Origin: Patiria pectinifera
Taxonomy: Eukaryota > Echinodermata > Asteroidea > Valvatida > Asterinidae
Length of the DNA: 64,000 nt
Assembly: GCA_029964075.1 (NCBI GenBank)
Contig: CM057133.1
Location: 13,974,699 to 14,038,698 of the forward strand
Reading direction: 5' to 3'
The position numbers and the translations under genes are program-made. Below are positions 36,697 through 63,890 of the stretch, in pieces (within the stretch, counting starts at the first letter, position 1; every line of letters begins with the position of its first letter). The notes under the pieces were generated by a model, which did not search any database, was not told the DNA's origin, and was given only the letters and a program-made list of their open reading frames with translations.

Positions 36697-36909
36697 GCAT
36701 AAATGGTGAAAAATCCTTAAAAAAACATCCTGGATCCAGACCCAGATTCGGATCACTTCCAAAATCTAATCAATTTGTACTTGTACCGAGGACCACCCCA
36801 AAAAATGTTTTCATGCAAATCCGTCCATAACTTTTTGAGTTATCTTGATAACAGACAAACCAACTAACCGAATCCGATGAAAACAAAACCTCCTTGGCGG
36901 AGGTAATAA
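36697..36909 (+). mobile_element. Dispersed repeat ending in an ACCTCC...GGAGGT hairpin
   Basis: Contains ATCCGTCCATAACTTTTTGA-GTTATC, a run of ACAGACAAACC, GATGAAAACAAAACC and the terminal hairpin ACCTCCTTGGCGGAGGT. I recall such ends from several marine invertebrate genomes; element class unknown. Confidence 0.6.
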
Positions 36910-37470
36910 GTGTCAGCCCCCCAGAGATGTATACAATTCCACATTCCCTTTTAGTGCATCAGTACTGATTCTGATACGGGATAGAAAAAGTAACAACGGC
37001 TGGCGTATTAAAAAATTGATCGGATAAAAGACACTACATCATATTGCCACAATACAATATAAGGGCAGGCTACATCAAATAAAGAGTACCCAAACCAGGT
37101 ACTTAGGTACCAACGTTCCAGTGCCTCGTGGGTCCCCTTCGCAAGTACTCATTCTCGCATTCAGAAGACAACCTTCTGTGACTCAAATTCACACAACTCA
37201 GAATTCAAACCTGACGCGCTGACTTAAACTGTACAACTTCCACTGCAGTTCATCAATGAACTCGGTTCTAAAAACACTCATAAGCAGGGATCGATGATGC
37301 CACAAAATAGACACAATTACACCCGCAATGTTATTCTAAGACTGCGCAAACACCGCTTTTTTCCCCCCAAAAGTCAAGTATTAAAAAAGTCTGCTGTATT
37401 TATATGTTTCTCCCCTTTGCTTGAACGATGCTATAAATTAGTTATTTCCCACGATGGATTACTGACTATT

Positions 37471-53325
<15,855 letters not shown>

Positions 53326-53397
53326 TTTGATACTTATTGTAGATTTACGGAGGCTCAAATTGTGGTGAAATTGGTTACAAAATGTACAGGTCGACCA

Positions 53398-53403
53398 CAC
53401 GTG
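53398..53403. promoter_or_regulatory. E-box CACGTG
   Basis: Canonical palindromic E-box (MYC/MAX, USF, TFE family) 73 bp upstream of the HSPA9 start codon. A six-base site, so weak evidence alone. Confidence 0.35.
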
Positions 53404-53437
53404 CGTGCAAATGTTAAATGCGTGAGCCGTGAGCGCA

Positions 53438-53446
53438 TGATGTAAG
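53438..53446 (+). promoter_or_regulatory. Second CARE-like site
   Basis: TGATGTAAG, one base off TGATGNAAT, same orientation as the site at 53535 and 97 bp from it, nearer HSPA9. Confidence 0.35.
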
Positions 53447-53491
53447 TTGTACAATGAATTGCTCATGCGTTATAACCTGTGACCTCACTTT

Positions 53492-53504
53492 TTCCCGAAA
53501 TTTC
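53492..53504. promoter_or_regulatory. Perfect three-unit heat-shock element
   Basis: TTCccGAAatTTC matches the HSF1 trimer consensus nTTCnnGAAnnTTCn at every fixed base. It is 167 bp from the HSPA9 ATG and 104 bp from the PRDX3 ATG, so it could act on either gene. Confidence 0.7.
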
Positions 53505-53534
53505 CTCAGAAGACGACGACTATTTTATGTATGA

Positions 53535-53543
53535 TGATGTAAT
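53535..53543 (+). promoter_or_regulatory. C/EBP-ATF composite site (CARE/AARE)-like
   Basis: TGATGTAAT fits the ATF4-CHOP composite consensus TGATGNAAT, the element type used by the integrated and mitochondrial stress responses. It is short, so chance is possible; the second near-match in the same promoter strengthens it. Confidence 0.45.
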
Positions 53544-53607
53544 GTGCTCAATTGGCACCGGTGTACCGGTAGATGGCGCTGTTTTAAATAGCCACTCTGG
53601 AAGCAGC

Positions 53608-53634
53608 ATGTCTGGTTGCGTGCGGTTGCGACTG
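53608..53634 (+). CDS. PRDX3: PRDX3 exon 1 (short, inferred)
   Basis: ATG TCT GGT ... CTG followed by donor gtattt, phase 0, joining to the phase-0 acceptor ttcaag|TTC at 54834. It gives [18 protein letters not shown], a basic, hydrophobic start suited to a presequence. The donor is weaker than others here, and an alternative acceptor (atcag|TATT at 54799/54800) would also keep the exon-2 frame open. Total length matching human supports it. Confidence 0.65.
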
Positions 53635-56600
53635 GTATTTTGACGGCATTTTCCACATTTAGAAACTCAGTTGCTCTCACAAAATTGTGCTACATCAACA
53701 CCATCAAGAGCTCAACCTATACCTCCCTGTTGCAAGTGCTATGGGTGTTGATGGAGGAGCATGGAAGAATGTGTTTTTACGGAGACAGTCTAGTGGGCGG
53801 GGGAGGGGGGCGGGGGAAAGATTGATTTTTTTTTAGGGAGGATGGAGGCATGCTGTCACAGTGAATTTATCCTCCGAAACCTGCCCAGACCTGTGCAAAC
53901 TTTTGTCGCTCGTCAATGCCTTGTCCATTTTCAAGCATGTCAAGCCAGCATGTCGATGGATATGCTTGGCCTTGGGGGGGGGGGGGGGGGGTTACACTAC
54001 TTCTAGAATTGGCACCTCCCCTGTGCGAGACTTGATATTGCCCAATGAATGTGGCTCAAATACTGGATTTCCTGTGAGCCACACTTCACTGCAAACTTGC
54101 TAAAAAGTTATGTTTCCTGAATTTGAAATCTAGAATATTTTTCACTTGGTTTTAGTAAGAACTAGAAAAAAGTTGAATTCTGTGCCTGCAGATGACTAAC
54201 GCGTTAGTTATCCTGAAATTTTCAGGCAAAATGTGCGGAGCAGTTTAATATAATATCAAAAAATTAGTGCAATATTTTTCTGGAGGTCATGGGTCATGAT
54301 CTTTGATTTTTTTTTCCTGGTTAAATACCACGCAGCTCAGGGAGCTTCCATGGTGAATATCAACTGAAAAACAGTCTGGATTTCAAATAAAGGAAAAACA
54401 ACTTTTCAGGAAAATTAGCATGCATAATTTATGTGTGGCTCTCAATAGAGAGGAAGCCCAGTATTTGAGTTGTTTATGGGGCTAATTTGACATATTATGA
54501 TCTATCTATCTGAAACAAGATTTAGCAGTTGCAATTCATGATGTTGGGATATAACACTAACAGTTAACATTGGTAACAACCTTTTCTAAAACTTGATTTT
54601 ACATACAGAGCACATAATAACTCTCAAAGCTTGCATAGCAACCAAGACCCAGTAACTGGGGCGTCTCAAGAATCCTTTTTTGAAATTTTGGCTTGGATTG
54701 GTCTTACTGGCTACTATATCGATCCAAGCCAAAGTTTATAAAAAGGAGTTCCAGCGCCCCAGTTACTGGATCTAGGATCAACCTGCAATTTCCATCAGTA
54801 TTAAAAGTGCATTTTTTGTTATTCCGTTTCAAGTTCTCCGCATTCACACGAGGAGCCGTGTCTTTGGCACAGAGAGGGCATGTCCAACAAAGGCTGCCTG
54901 CGGTTCTCGCAGCGAAGAATCAACAAGTTGCAAATTTGACCAGAGTTTGCAGACCGAAGGCCCGCTTTCTGAGCACATGTAAGAGGGGTTTTGTAATTGA
55001 TGTCAATTTTTTCCGGCATTTTCTTTCGGCACTTTTTTTTTGCATTGGAGGAATAAAATGGTCACTCTGAATATTCCTTCAAGGTTCTTGCAAAAAACTA
55101 GGCCCTACAATCCAAAACCATGGTTGGGATATATTGTAGGGAGCCTTGTTTTGTAACCAATTCGAGTGATTTTGAAAAGATTTTAACTTCCTCCACACAA
55201 AAGTTAGAGAGAGGCTTAGCTGATGGTTTCTGACTTAAAACTTAAAGTTCTATACCCCATGCCCGTAAAAAAAATGGATTGTTTTTCTCCTAACAAATGT
55301 TTTATTTTAACGGGAAAAAAATACTTAATTCTGAATTTGGACGTCTGTTGCAACCCTCTGAAAAAAGCTGGATTGTTTCAGTACGATCTTTAATCCGAGT
55401 AATTTTGATAATGATTCGGTAGGTTACTTTTGGGACATATGCAAACGATCATATATGCCTTTTAAGCCTGTCCTTTCAAGGGCCTTCAAAATCAAATGTG
55501 GCATTTTGGGAGTTTTTTGCTTCAGGAAGATTCTGAGAGAGAAAAAAGAAAACTGCACAGAGATTCAGGTTTAATGTACAATTCTTTGCCTTGTCCGCAG
55601 CATGCAGATTGAATGTCAGTGTACAGCATGCTGCACCAAGCTTCACTGGAACAGCAGTCGTGAATGGAGACTTCAAGACCATCAGACTTGAAGATTACCG
55701 GGGAAAATACCTGGTACTCTTCTTCTACCCTCTGGACTTGTAAGCACATTTCTTACCACCTTCTCAGATGTATACTCTTCATCATTCTACGGGGGATAGG
55801 CAGGACAGATTTAAGCTCACAAATATTGCAGGGTCATTTTTTCGGACAATTTTTAATGTTGCCTCATTGACTTTAAGACCGGGACACACATAGGTTCTGA
55901 TCGTAGGACTTCAAAGTATCACGTGGCCATCCGGTCTCCTCATGATCGACCACTAGTGCAGTAGGCAGAGTTTGGTAAGCAACGATGTTGTACATTGTGA
56001 ACTAGACGGTAAGGCTTATTTTCAAATAAAAGAACCGCGATTTCTCTATCAAATGGTGTTATGGTCACTACCTGTGGCGGGTAGGGTTGTTATAATCGTG
56101 CCGGACCAGCTTACAGTTTGTTTAATTATTCTGAAACTTTTACAAGTATGGCGAGGAATTGTCAATGCGATGATGTGAAAAAAACTTTCCCTGAGCCATA
56201 TTGTCTGTACTTCAGTACAAAATGAGGAAAGACTTTTTATCTGAGCATGAAGGCATATCTTGTGAGGTCAGCTTTGTGCTTAATAGGCTCTGATCGTATG
56301 ACGTCAAAAGTACCAATTGACCATCCGGTTTCCCCGCGATCGGCCATCCTTGACGTGACGTAGGCAACCATTTGGTTAGCAGCCATGTCGTGGGGCGTAC
56401 TTTCACCTAAAATAACCGCTACTTCTTTATGAAATGGTATAGTCGTCTCTAGCTGTGCTGAGTACACCCTACCCTGGGTGTTGGCTCCGCATTTTTTCTC
56501 ACAGCTTTGATGGCTTGCCTACTACCCAGTGCGCGCGGTGCTGTATGATCTTTGCCTACTACAATGCGATGCTGACTTCCCGGTATCCGGATGTAGGCCA

Positions 56601-59600
56601 GGCCACGCAAAACATCCTGTGCACAGAGTGTTGACATGTAGTTAAGGGATAAAATATGGACTTTCTTAACAATGATATGCCAACTTTAACTCCAACTTTC
56701 TAGGGTCAATAACTAGTCTCTATAGTTTCTGAAAATCAATTTCTCTTTGCCATCGTACTCATTGCTCCATTTCTTTTGGTCTTGTCACCAGCACGTTTGT
56801 TTGTCCCACTGAGATCATTGCCTACAGCGAGCGAGCCAGCGAGTTTAGCGCACTCAACACCGTGGTGGTGGGCGTGTCCGTGGACTCCCACTTCAGCCAT
56901 CTTGCCTGGATCAACACACCGAGAAAGGTGAGCTGCCATTGGTCGACACGTCACTGGTACCCTGGCTATTGAGTATGTAGTCGAGGCATTTTCTGAGTCC
57001 CCAAGTAAGTCAATATGTACAGTGGTATAGTGGGAGTTGAGCGTTGAGGTTTTCCCCCGGAACTCTTTGAATGAGTAGAAATATCAGTGATAAAGATGCG
57101 TTCTCCGCAATACAAAATTTTTGCAATTTTTCTAGCAATGCAAAAGTTATTCACTTTTGAATGGGGCATCGACCGAAAAATATCGACCCATGTTTAGTTT
57201 TTCAATTTTTTCAGGCCGGCGTTATAGCATGAAATGAAAGAAGAATAATTCTATTCCCCCTGGATGGGATGACAGTCTATCGCAGGTTACTCCCCAGCTA
57301 ATGCCGGTACCCATTTATACTCCTGGGTGGAGAGAGGCAAGTGGTGGTAAAGTGGCTTGCCCAAGGACACATCATATGGCCAGCAGCTGGATTCGATCCC
57401 ATGACCCTCTGATCACGAGTCACAAACCCTAACCACTAGGCCAGTCTCCCTACAGAGGCTCTGCAGAAATATACAAAGTGGATTTTTTTATCCCTAAATC
57501 TTAATTAACCCTGCTCATCAAACTGAGGAATTGGAATGTCACACCCCCAGCCCAAGTAACACCTGGGCCCAATTTCACGGCTCCGCTTGCCGTTAGCGAA
57601 AAAAAACCCTGCTTACTGAAGCAGAAAATTCGGTAAGCATAAGGCGAGGAATTTTGGCTTATGCGCAAGCGTACATCCTGTAACTGAGGATTCTGTGCTT
57701 ACGTGGTTAGCACAGAATGGTAATCATAAGCGCCCAATTCCGGGCTAAGCAGAGCCATGAAATTGGGTCCTTTACTCTAACCCTTTTATTACATTCTATA
57801 ATTTTAGGAAGGTGGGCTTGGCCCAATGAACATCCCTCTCCTGAGTGACTTCAAGAAAGAAATCTCAAAGGACTACGGAGTGCTGCTGCACGACGAAGGA
57901 GTCGCATTGAGGTACAAAGATTTCACCTTGTGATATATGTTAGGCACTCTGGCAAAATGCGACGGAACTGGGTACAGGCCAAAGTAGAGAAAAACGCAAA
58001 AAAACCAAAAGGTGGTGATTTTGGGGGATTTTCAGATTTATTGATATTTGTATTCTTTGATATGTCTACTACACATGGTTTAAAGAAACAGTAGAAAAAT
58101 CCTGGAATAAAAGTGTTATTAAGGATAAACATTAGGCATCTTTCAGATTCACTACTACAAAACAGTTGAAACTGGCCTTTTCTAAGTATTTTACTTTTTT
58201 TACTTGTCGATAAATGCGAACTTTAAACAGCCATAACTTGTCAACAAAATGCCTATTTAAAGTGCTCCCAAGAAACCCAGACAAAGTTGAGAATAGTTTT
58301 TTTTTTTAAGGTTGAGTTGGCATTTTCAAATTCCTGAGAACATCAGGAATTTCAAAATGCCTAAACAATAAAAGTTGTCAACTTTGTAACGATTTTATTG
58401 GAACAGGTCTAATTTGATAGCATTTGTCTAATACACGGCATTTGTCTTTTACCATTTCTTCAAATTTATTTTGTATTTTGATGTTTGGGAAACTGATATA
58501 AAAACCCCGCTTGAATTGATCAATTTCTTTCCAATCCTGATTACAGTTTAGATTGACCACGATATTGGAAAATATACAAAAAAAGAATGACGCTTAGAAT
58601 ATTATTAATATTAGCTTCACCCTAATTTCCTAATTCCACAGGACATTTTGTCTGGAACCTTCCTAAAACCTCTAAAATTCACCAATATGCAGGAAGCCAA
58701 TGTTACTTCTTTGCACTACAACTGTCAAACAAGACTCAATCTCCACGAGAACAGAAGTGAACGGGTGCTACCCTCGCAAATTCTTCAAAAATCCCCCAAA
58801 ACAACCAGGTCAATTTTGAGGGACCTCTTGAGGATTGGGCCAATATGTACTTTTCAATGATCACCGACTAATTTTTGTTCTTGGAATATCTTTCTGCAGA
58901 GGTCTGTTCATCATAGACCCAGAGGGCATCGTGCGCCACACCAGTGTCAATGACCTCCCCGTCGGACGGTCAGTGGACGAGACCCTGCGACTGGTCAAGG
59001 CCTTCCAGTTTGTGGCCGAACACGGAGAGGTCTGCCCGGCAGGCTGGACGCCAGAATCACCCACGGTAAGCAGACTGGTGGTCATTTGGTTTCACACTTG
59101 TGAGCAAAACATTTTACCCATTAATTAAACCCTAACCCCCTTTCATAAACCATTGTCAATCTTGGACGATTTACAGTCTTTGGTAGCAAACCAGGTATCA
59201 TAATGTAGCTAACAAAATTCCCCAAAGGTCTGTATAAATGACGTCGTGATCAGACGATCAGATTCAAAATTATCACCCCTCCAATGAGTGTGGACGTTCT
59301 TTTTGTGGTGTTTATAACACAAGGGAGAATTTTCAGGATTCCATTTTAAGGATTCCATTTAATTAAGGCTGTGGCATTCCTGCTTTATTTGGCAAGAAAT
59401 AATGGCAAATCTTTAGACATCGTGGAAACATAAAGGACTAACGATTCTTCTGAAAATTAATGTGTGGGTATTGCAGACTGCCGTGGTCCAAGGATTACAG
59501 TGTTTGACTCGTGTGCTGTGGTAGGTGGGTTCGAACCCCGACGGGGAAACACGGTGCTTGTGTTCATGGGCAAGACACTTTACTACAGTTGCCTTCGCAC

Positions 59601-59814
59601 TGATCTCGAGCTGCTGCAGGAAAACAAAATCTCATGGCCTGATGAACAGGGGTAATAATTGTGAAGCACTCTGAGACCTTCGGATAAACGCTTTATTGGA
59701 AGAGATCACTTTTGAGGCTCAGATTTTTGGCCAATTAAATGTTTCTTTCTCTTTTTGCAGATCAAGCCTGACCCTAAAGGATCCAAGACATATTTTGAGA
59801 AGGTCAACGAGTAG
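53608..59814 (+). CDS. PRDX3: Peroxiredoxin-3, mitochondrial typical 2-Cys peroxiredoxin, 7 exons, 256 aa
   Basis: Thioredoxin-dependent matrix peroxidase that removes H2O2. Exons: 53608-53634, 54834-54978, 55601-55739, 56792-56927, 57808-57911, 58900-59065, 59761-59814 (stop TAG 59812-59814); all GT-AG with consistent phase. The 256-aa total equals human PRDX3. Peroxidatic Cys in FTFVCPTE falls at residue 108 and resolving Cys in HGEVCPAGW at 229, the human positions. GGLG (151-154) and the C-terminal YF motif (TYFEKVNE) mark the hyperoxidation-sensitive type. Residues 1-64 form a basic presequence ending RFLSTSCRL, like the human KLFSTSSS region. The [15 protein letters not shown] end fits PRDX3 rather than PRDX1/2/4. 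Exon 1 (9 codons) is inferred from splice phase; the rest is firm. PolyA signal AATAAA at 60141. Confidence 0.95.
53796..53993 (+). repeat. G-run cluster in PRDX3 intron 1
   Basis: GGGCGGGGGAGGGGGGCGGGGG at ~53796-53817 and a G19 tract at ~53974-53992, both on the transcribed sense strand; strong G-quadruplex potential close to the promoter. Confidence 0.75.
54120..54830. other. PRDX3 intron 1, partly inverted
   Basis: CAGTAACTGGGGCGTCTCAA near 54650 is inverted near 54745-54775 (GCGCCCCAGTTACTGGAT), with GGCTTGGAT.../ATCCAAGCC between: an old foldback of ~130 bp. Confidence 0.55.
55880..56465. repeat. Direct repeat pair and inverted GTACTGAAGTAC family copy (PRDX3 intron 3)
   Basis: 55888-56100 and 56283-56460 share GGTTCTGATCGTA.GACTTCAAA / CCATCCGGT.TCC / GATCG.CCA...GGTAAGCA.CGATGT and an AAAAGAACCGC...TATGAAATGGT segment. 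Between them (56145-56260) lies an inverted copy of 45990-46105. Confidence 0.65.
57258..57452 (-). mobile_element. tRNA-derived SINE, copy 4 (PRDX3 intron 4)
   Basis: Minus-strand head GGCCTAGTGGTTAGGGTTTG, GGGATCGAATCCAGC, then CCTTGGGCAAGCCACTTTAC and CTCTCTCCACCCAGG; a different tRNA head on the same body. Confidence 0.8.
57564..57771. mobile_element. Foldback MITE, diverged copy 3 (PRDX3 intron 4)
   Basis: GGGCCCAATTTCACGGCTC ... GAGCCATGAAATTGGGTCC; the inner stem (GCTTACTG..., ...GTTAGCAC) differs from copies 1-2. It ends ~35 bp before the PRDX3 exon-5 acceptor. Confidence 0.7.
59476..59700 (+). mobile_element. tRNA-derived SINE, copy 5 (PRDX3 intron 6)
   Basis: Head CCGTGGTCCAAGGATTACAG, perfect B-box core GGGTTCGAACCCC, body ATGGGCAAGACACTTTACTA, tail GACCTTCGGATAAACGCTTTA. 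It ends ~60 bp upstream of the last PRDX3 exon. Confidence 0.8.
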
Positions 59815-60140
59815 CTGTGTCATCAATCACAGTCTTGAAGACTTTGGAAGTCCAGGAACTAGCGAATTTATTTGAACATCAGGTGTACCGTACATATTTT
59901 GTTTTTAACTTTTGCAAATGTTAGTCCTATATTTCTGAGAAAAAACCAAAGAATTATGAGTTGTTTATAAAGAAACAAAAAGTTTGAGGTTTTACTTTGC
60001 AGGGTAGTTTCATTAGTGTGTGATGTACGTTGATATTTTTTTATGTGTGTGAATGTAATGATGGTTGATCAGGGTTCTATTTATAAACGAGGCTTCAGTT
60101 GTGCTTGAGTTTTACTATGCATGAATAATAACGAAAGGCT

Positions 60141-60146
60141 AATAAA
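60141..60146 (+). terminator. Candidate PRDX3 polyadenylation signal
   Basis: First AATAAA after the PRDX3 stop codon, giving a 3' UTR of about 350 nt. Another AATAAA lies near 60774. Confidence 0.5.
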
Positions 60147-60382
60147 ACTGCAGGGTAAAGTATTCAGGAAATCCAACTGTAAAATTTGGGGCATTGTGAA
60201 TTGATTTTGTCTTGGCACAGTTTGGAGGATTAAGCTGATAATGTTTTTCAATATATCCAAAAAATTCAAGAAGAAAAAAAAATAACTTGCAAAGTAAGTA
60301 CTGCTCAAATCAAGTACTTGCTGCATCTTTAAAGCAGATGTTAATGACAAGTCACTAACATCAGATTTCAGTGATTTCTTTC

Positions 60383-60633
60383 TTAACCAGTTCACGCCGG
60401 GATTATTTTGACAAGAACGGAACAAGGCGTGGGATTACTTTTCACTCGACCTCAAGCCAGGCGGGTTGAAGCCATCACCCTTGGCCAGCACTCTCATGTT
60501 TCCGGCCTGGCTCCCTGCGAGTGGGTCGCTGACAGATATTTTTGGCCTTGCTCCCTGCGTGTTTATCTGTCATCTGTTCTGAATACCGCAAAACTTTTGC
60601 GTGTATACACAGCCTCCGGCGCGAACTGGTTAA
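60383..60633. mobile_element. TTAA-flanked MITE of the CCAGTT family, copy 2
   Basis: TTAA-CCAGTTCACGCCGG ... CCGGCGCGAACTGG-TTAA, 251 bp; non-coding interior. Just downstream of the PRDX3 3' UTR. Confidence 0.8.
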
Positions 60634-61139
60634 TAAGAATAAGCAGTAACAAATGTCAATGTGTGCATTCGCAAAAGCTATAGAAACAATGAAAAAAGCA
60701 AAGTCGCTCAACTGATTCCAAGTGGTACATTTTATTTTCATTTGACTGCGTTTTTTGGGTAGTTTGTGGTGCAATAAAAATTCAAAAGAAGTACTACTCC
60801 GTATCTTGAAAACAGTAGAACAAAGACAAAGTGTGCCTTATTAAGACTAAAAAAAATTGTTACGAAGAGACAAAAGTTCTAGCAGCTGTGTAGGTTTGAC
60901 TTACGATCTGACATAGTCTGGTGCTCTTTAATCAGTGGAGAAATAAGTGTTGGACTGAATGGACACTGGTGTAAAAGTTTACAATACTGGATAGTAATAT
61001 AGTACTTTTAACGAGATTAAAGCGCTTGACATTAGTGCCCATAATCACTGGGCCAATGAAACATTCTAAATACTAGCTCAGCTCCCTGGGGAGTATACAG
61101 CTCGATGCTGCCATTTTGGTGCAAAGCAGCTTAAAACCA

Positions 61140-61290
61140 ACCACAATAACCACCATTTTTTACTTGCGAGTGGGAAGAAGCAATGAGTGACGAAGTGCCT
61201 TGCCCAAAGGCACACGCATTATATCCCCTGGCTGGACTCGAACCCATAACCTGCAGCATTACCCGCAGACCATGAGTTCAGTGCTCCCGA
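61140..61290 (-). mobile_element. tRNA-derived SINE, decayed copy 6
   Basis: Minus strand: tRNA-like head with GGGTTCGAGTCCAGCC, then GCCTTTGGGCAAGGCACTTC; tail lost. Confidence 0.65.
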
Positions 61291-61715
61291 ACCCGAGGCC
61301 ACATTCTACAAAGTTTCCCATATATACATGGTCATTTGTGGATTTCTTTAAAGCATTTGCAAAATGGAAATGCTCTATGACCTCGTATAGGATTTCTGAA
61401 GCACAAAATGTACCAGAATTGACCCGAGTTGCCCATGTCAGGGGCTTAAAAATATCCAGAAACGAAATCCAAAGAATTTTAGGACAGCTTTCAAAGGTCA
61501 TTTTTTGGGGTAACTACTTGAAAAATTGTCACACCACAGACCATTCAACTCACAAAACCGCATTGTCGTGGGTTCAAAGTCCAAAATTGAAGAGATCTGA
61601 TTATGATTCCGAAGTGGGCCCCCCCCCCACCCCCAAGGTGTAAGGAGACCCTAGCAACCCCCAATTATATAGACAGGACTGCTTTATCAGAACATGCATT
61701 CTTTATCTAGTTCAG

Positions 61716-61992
61716 TAAGCTGCAGTAATATTAGCTGCTAGTGGTTGATCTTTTCCTGGTTCGAGATGTCATTAGTTTGATAAACATGTGCAATCAGTTT
61801 TCATATAGTTATCTGGTGATAGTGTTTTTGCAACACAAAACTGTATTCACAATAAGCTGCAGTAATATTAGCTGCTAGTGGTTGATCTTTTCCTGGTTCG
61901 AGATGTCATTAGTTTGATAAACATGTGCAATCAGTTTTCATATAGTTATCTGGTGATAAGTGTTTTTGCAACACAAAACTGTATTCACAATA
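61716..61992. repeat. 137-bp tandem duplication
   Basis: TAAGCTGCAGTAATATTAGC starts at 61716 and again at 61853; copies differ by one inserted base and the junction, so the event is recent. Confidence 0.95.
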
Positions 61993-62458
61993 CTACTACC
62001 ATGCCAGTTCTCAGGCAGACATGCATTTTAATCTTGTGGTCTTTTCCTGGCCAAGCAGGCTTAATTCCGTTGGAGATTTTAGGTGGCAGTGTACATTGTG
62101 TCCATATTATTGCCTTCTTTAATGAGTGGCAATGATTGTGAATCGAATGACTGCACTGTCGTTTTTCAATAATAAATCCTAACAAATGTGTGCTGTTATG
62201 ATCAACAAAATTGTGTGTGCAGTTTCTGTGAAGAAATCTTTATGAAGTGTGTTATTGTGTTCGGGTAATGATTGTCAACAATGCAAATAGGTCACAAATA
62301 AAGTAAATCTGTTAACTTTGGTTGCCTTTTACAAGATTGAAATTTCCATAAATTTCAATGAAAACTGATATTATCTAGAAATGTTAGGTTTAGCACCACA
62401 TTTCTGCCGAGAGAACAAGTTTCTGCTGATACAAACCTTGTCCATTTCACTGAGACTG

Positions 62459-62743
62459 TAATAATAATTGTGCTTATATAGCGCTTTCCATCGTATCAAC
62501 AATCTCAAAGCGCTTTTACAATTATTACCCCGTTCGTCAGGCCATGGGACCACGCAGCAGCCGATATCAGCGCTCAATCGGTCCTCGACCCTCACAGGTA
62601 CTTATTTATACACCTGGGTGGAGAGAGGCAATTGTAGTTGAGTGTCTTGCCCAAGGGCACAAACACCATGTTCCTGGCAGGGTTTGAACCCACGCACCTT
62701 CATACACGAGTCAAACACCGTAACCACTGGACCATGGCGTTCT
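62459..62743 (-). mobile_element. tRNA-derived SINE, full-length copy 7
   Basis: Best preserved copy: minus-strand head CATGGTCCAGTGGTTACGGT, GTGGGTTCAAACCCTGCC, TGCCCTTGGGCAAGACACTC, CTCTCTCCACCCAGGTG, CTTTGAGATTGTTGATACGA, AGCGCTATATAAGC and an (ATT)n tail. Can serve as the reference for the family here. Confidence 0.9.
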
Positions 62744-63464
62744 ACTGTAAGCATGAGGCACATTTAATAGTACACTAACTGCAGAACCAGGTTTCTCCAT
62801 AACTTTGCACAACTTTTCTAATTACCATTAAGCAGTTACGCTTTATATATGGGCTACTTTACAAGTCATAAAACATTTATGAAAAAAGACACAAAACAGG
62901 CGTTTCTCATATATTCAGAAAAGGTGTTAATGCATACAATGCATAGTTTCCTCTGACATGTCTAAGTTAGTCTCGGGCAAAGGAACATCACACATGTCAC
63001 AAAACATTTAACGTGTTGTTAAACAACAGTGTAAACAATACATGATTCATTGCTTTTTTTTATCCATTTTGTGTTGAAGTATGATTTTAAAAAAGACTAT
63101 TCTTAAGCATTATAACTAAACTGAAAGAACTGATCTAAAATCAGCAGAAGAAATTAAAAAGCCCACCATTCACCAAATTGTCCAGAACATAATTCGTATC
63201 TAATCCTAAACTGAACACTTTTGAAAATATTCGTACAAAATATAGTATATCCCATCACAACTTATAATGTTCAGCAATTTTGGAATTTCACATAATTGAC
63301 TTATATGATCGCATATTAAAGAAAAGTTGACATTGGCCTAAACAAAAGTAAGTGTGAGCAGTTTCATTCCCAGAATTTTTTTGTCTCAGAAGTTTGTTGT
63401 ATACTGTACAACACTCGAAACATAATACCCTGAGATGTGTGAAAAATTGTAACCTAAACCTGTT
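62744..63464. other. Intergenic, no feature
   Basis: AT-rich DNA with no supported gene or repeat. Confidence 0.5.
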
Positions 63465-63890
63465 CATTCCAACAGGATCCATCTATTTTTACTTTTCTGT
63501 TGGATCTTGATGGATTAAGCAGTAAACATCTTGTACATATTCCTGTTGAAATCTGTTAGATTCAGCAGGCAAGCGACAACACCCATAGTCAGATTCTGTT
63601 GGGTTCTGGTAAATAAAGCCAAGTTGGACTCTGTTGGATCCAGCAGCTAACAGAAAAGTAAGGCACTTTTGGATTCTGTTGGATTCTGTTGGATTCTGTT
63701 GGATTCTGTTGGATTCTGTTGGATTCTGTTGGATTCTGTTGGATTCTGTTTGATTGAGCTTGCCAGTCATTTTATATGTTAGGTACCCAACAACTTGGCA
63801 TGTTGGGTTGTGTGGGACTGTGTTGGATTGAGCAGGAAACTCATATGGGTAACCGTCGGACTCTGTTGAATTTAGCAGGGATTTAGCAGA
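63465..63890. repeat. GGATTCTGTT 10-bp array within a degenerate region
   Basis: Eight or nine perfect GGATTCTGTT units at 63669-63750, with scattered variants (TGTTGGATCTTGATGGATTAAGC, GTTGGATTGAGCAGG) around. Related CTCAATCCAACAGGATCCAAC lies at 23197-23220. The plus-minus frame through it is low-complexity, not a gene. Confidence 0.85.

Larger units (their letters stand above)
53326..53607. promoter_or_regulatory. Shared HSPA9-PRDX3 bidirectional promoter
   Basis: Only 282 bp separate the divergent start codons, so both promoters and both 5' UTRs lie here. Seen: E-box CACGTG at 53398, TGATGTAAG at 53438, TGACCTCA near 53480, a perfect heat-shock element at 53492, TGATGTAAT at 53535, a YY1-like ATGGCGCTG near 53572 and a weak TATA-like TTTAAATA at ~53583 on the PRDX3 side. 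No clear TATA box on the HSPA9 side. Confidence 0.8.

Noticed and set aside
61200..61643. 147-codon frame downstream of PRDX3
   Set aside because: Starts inside a decayed SINE and has no recognisable domain.
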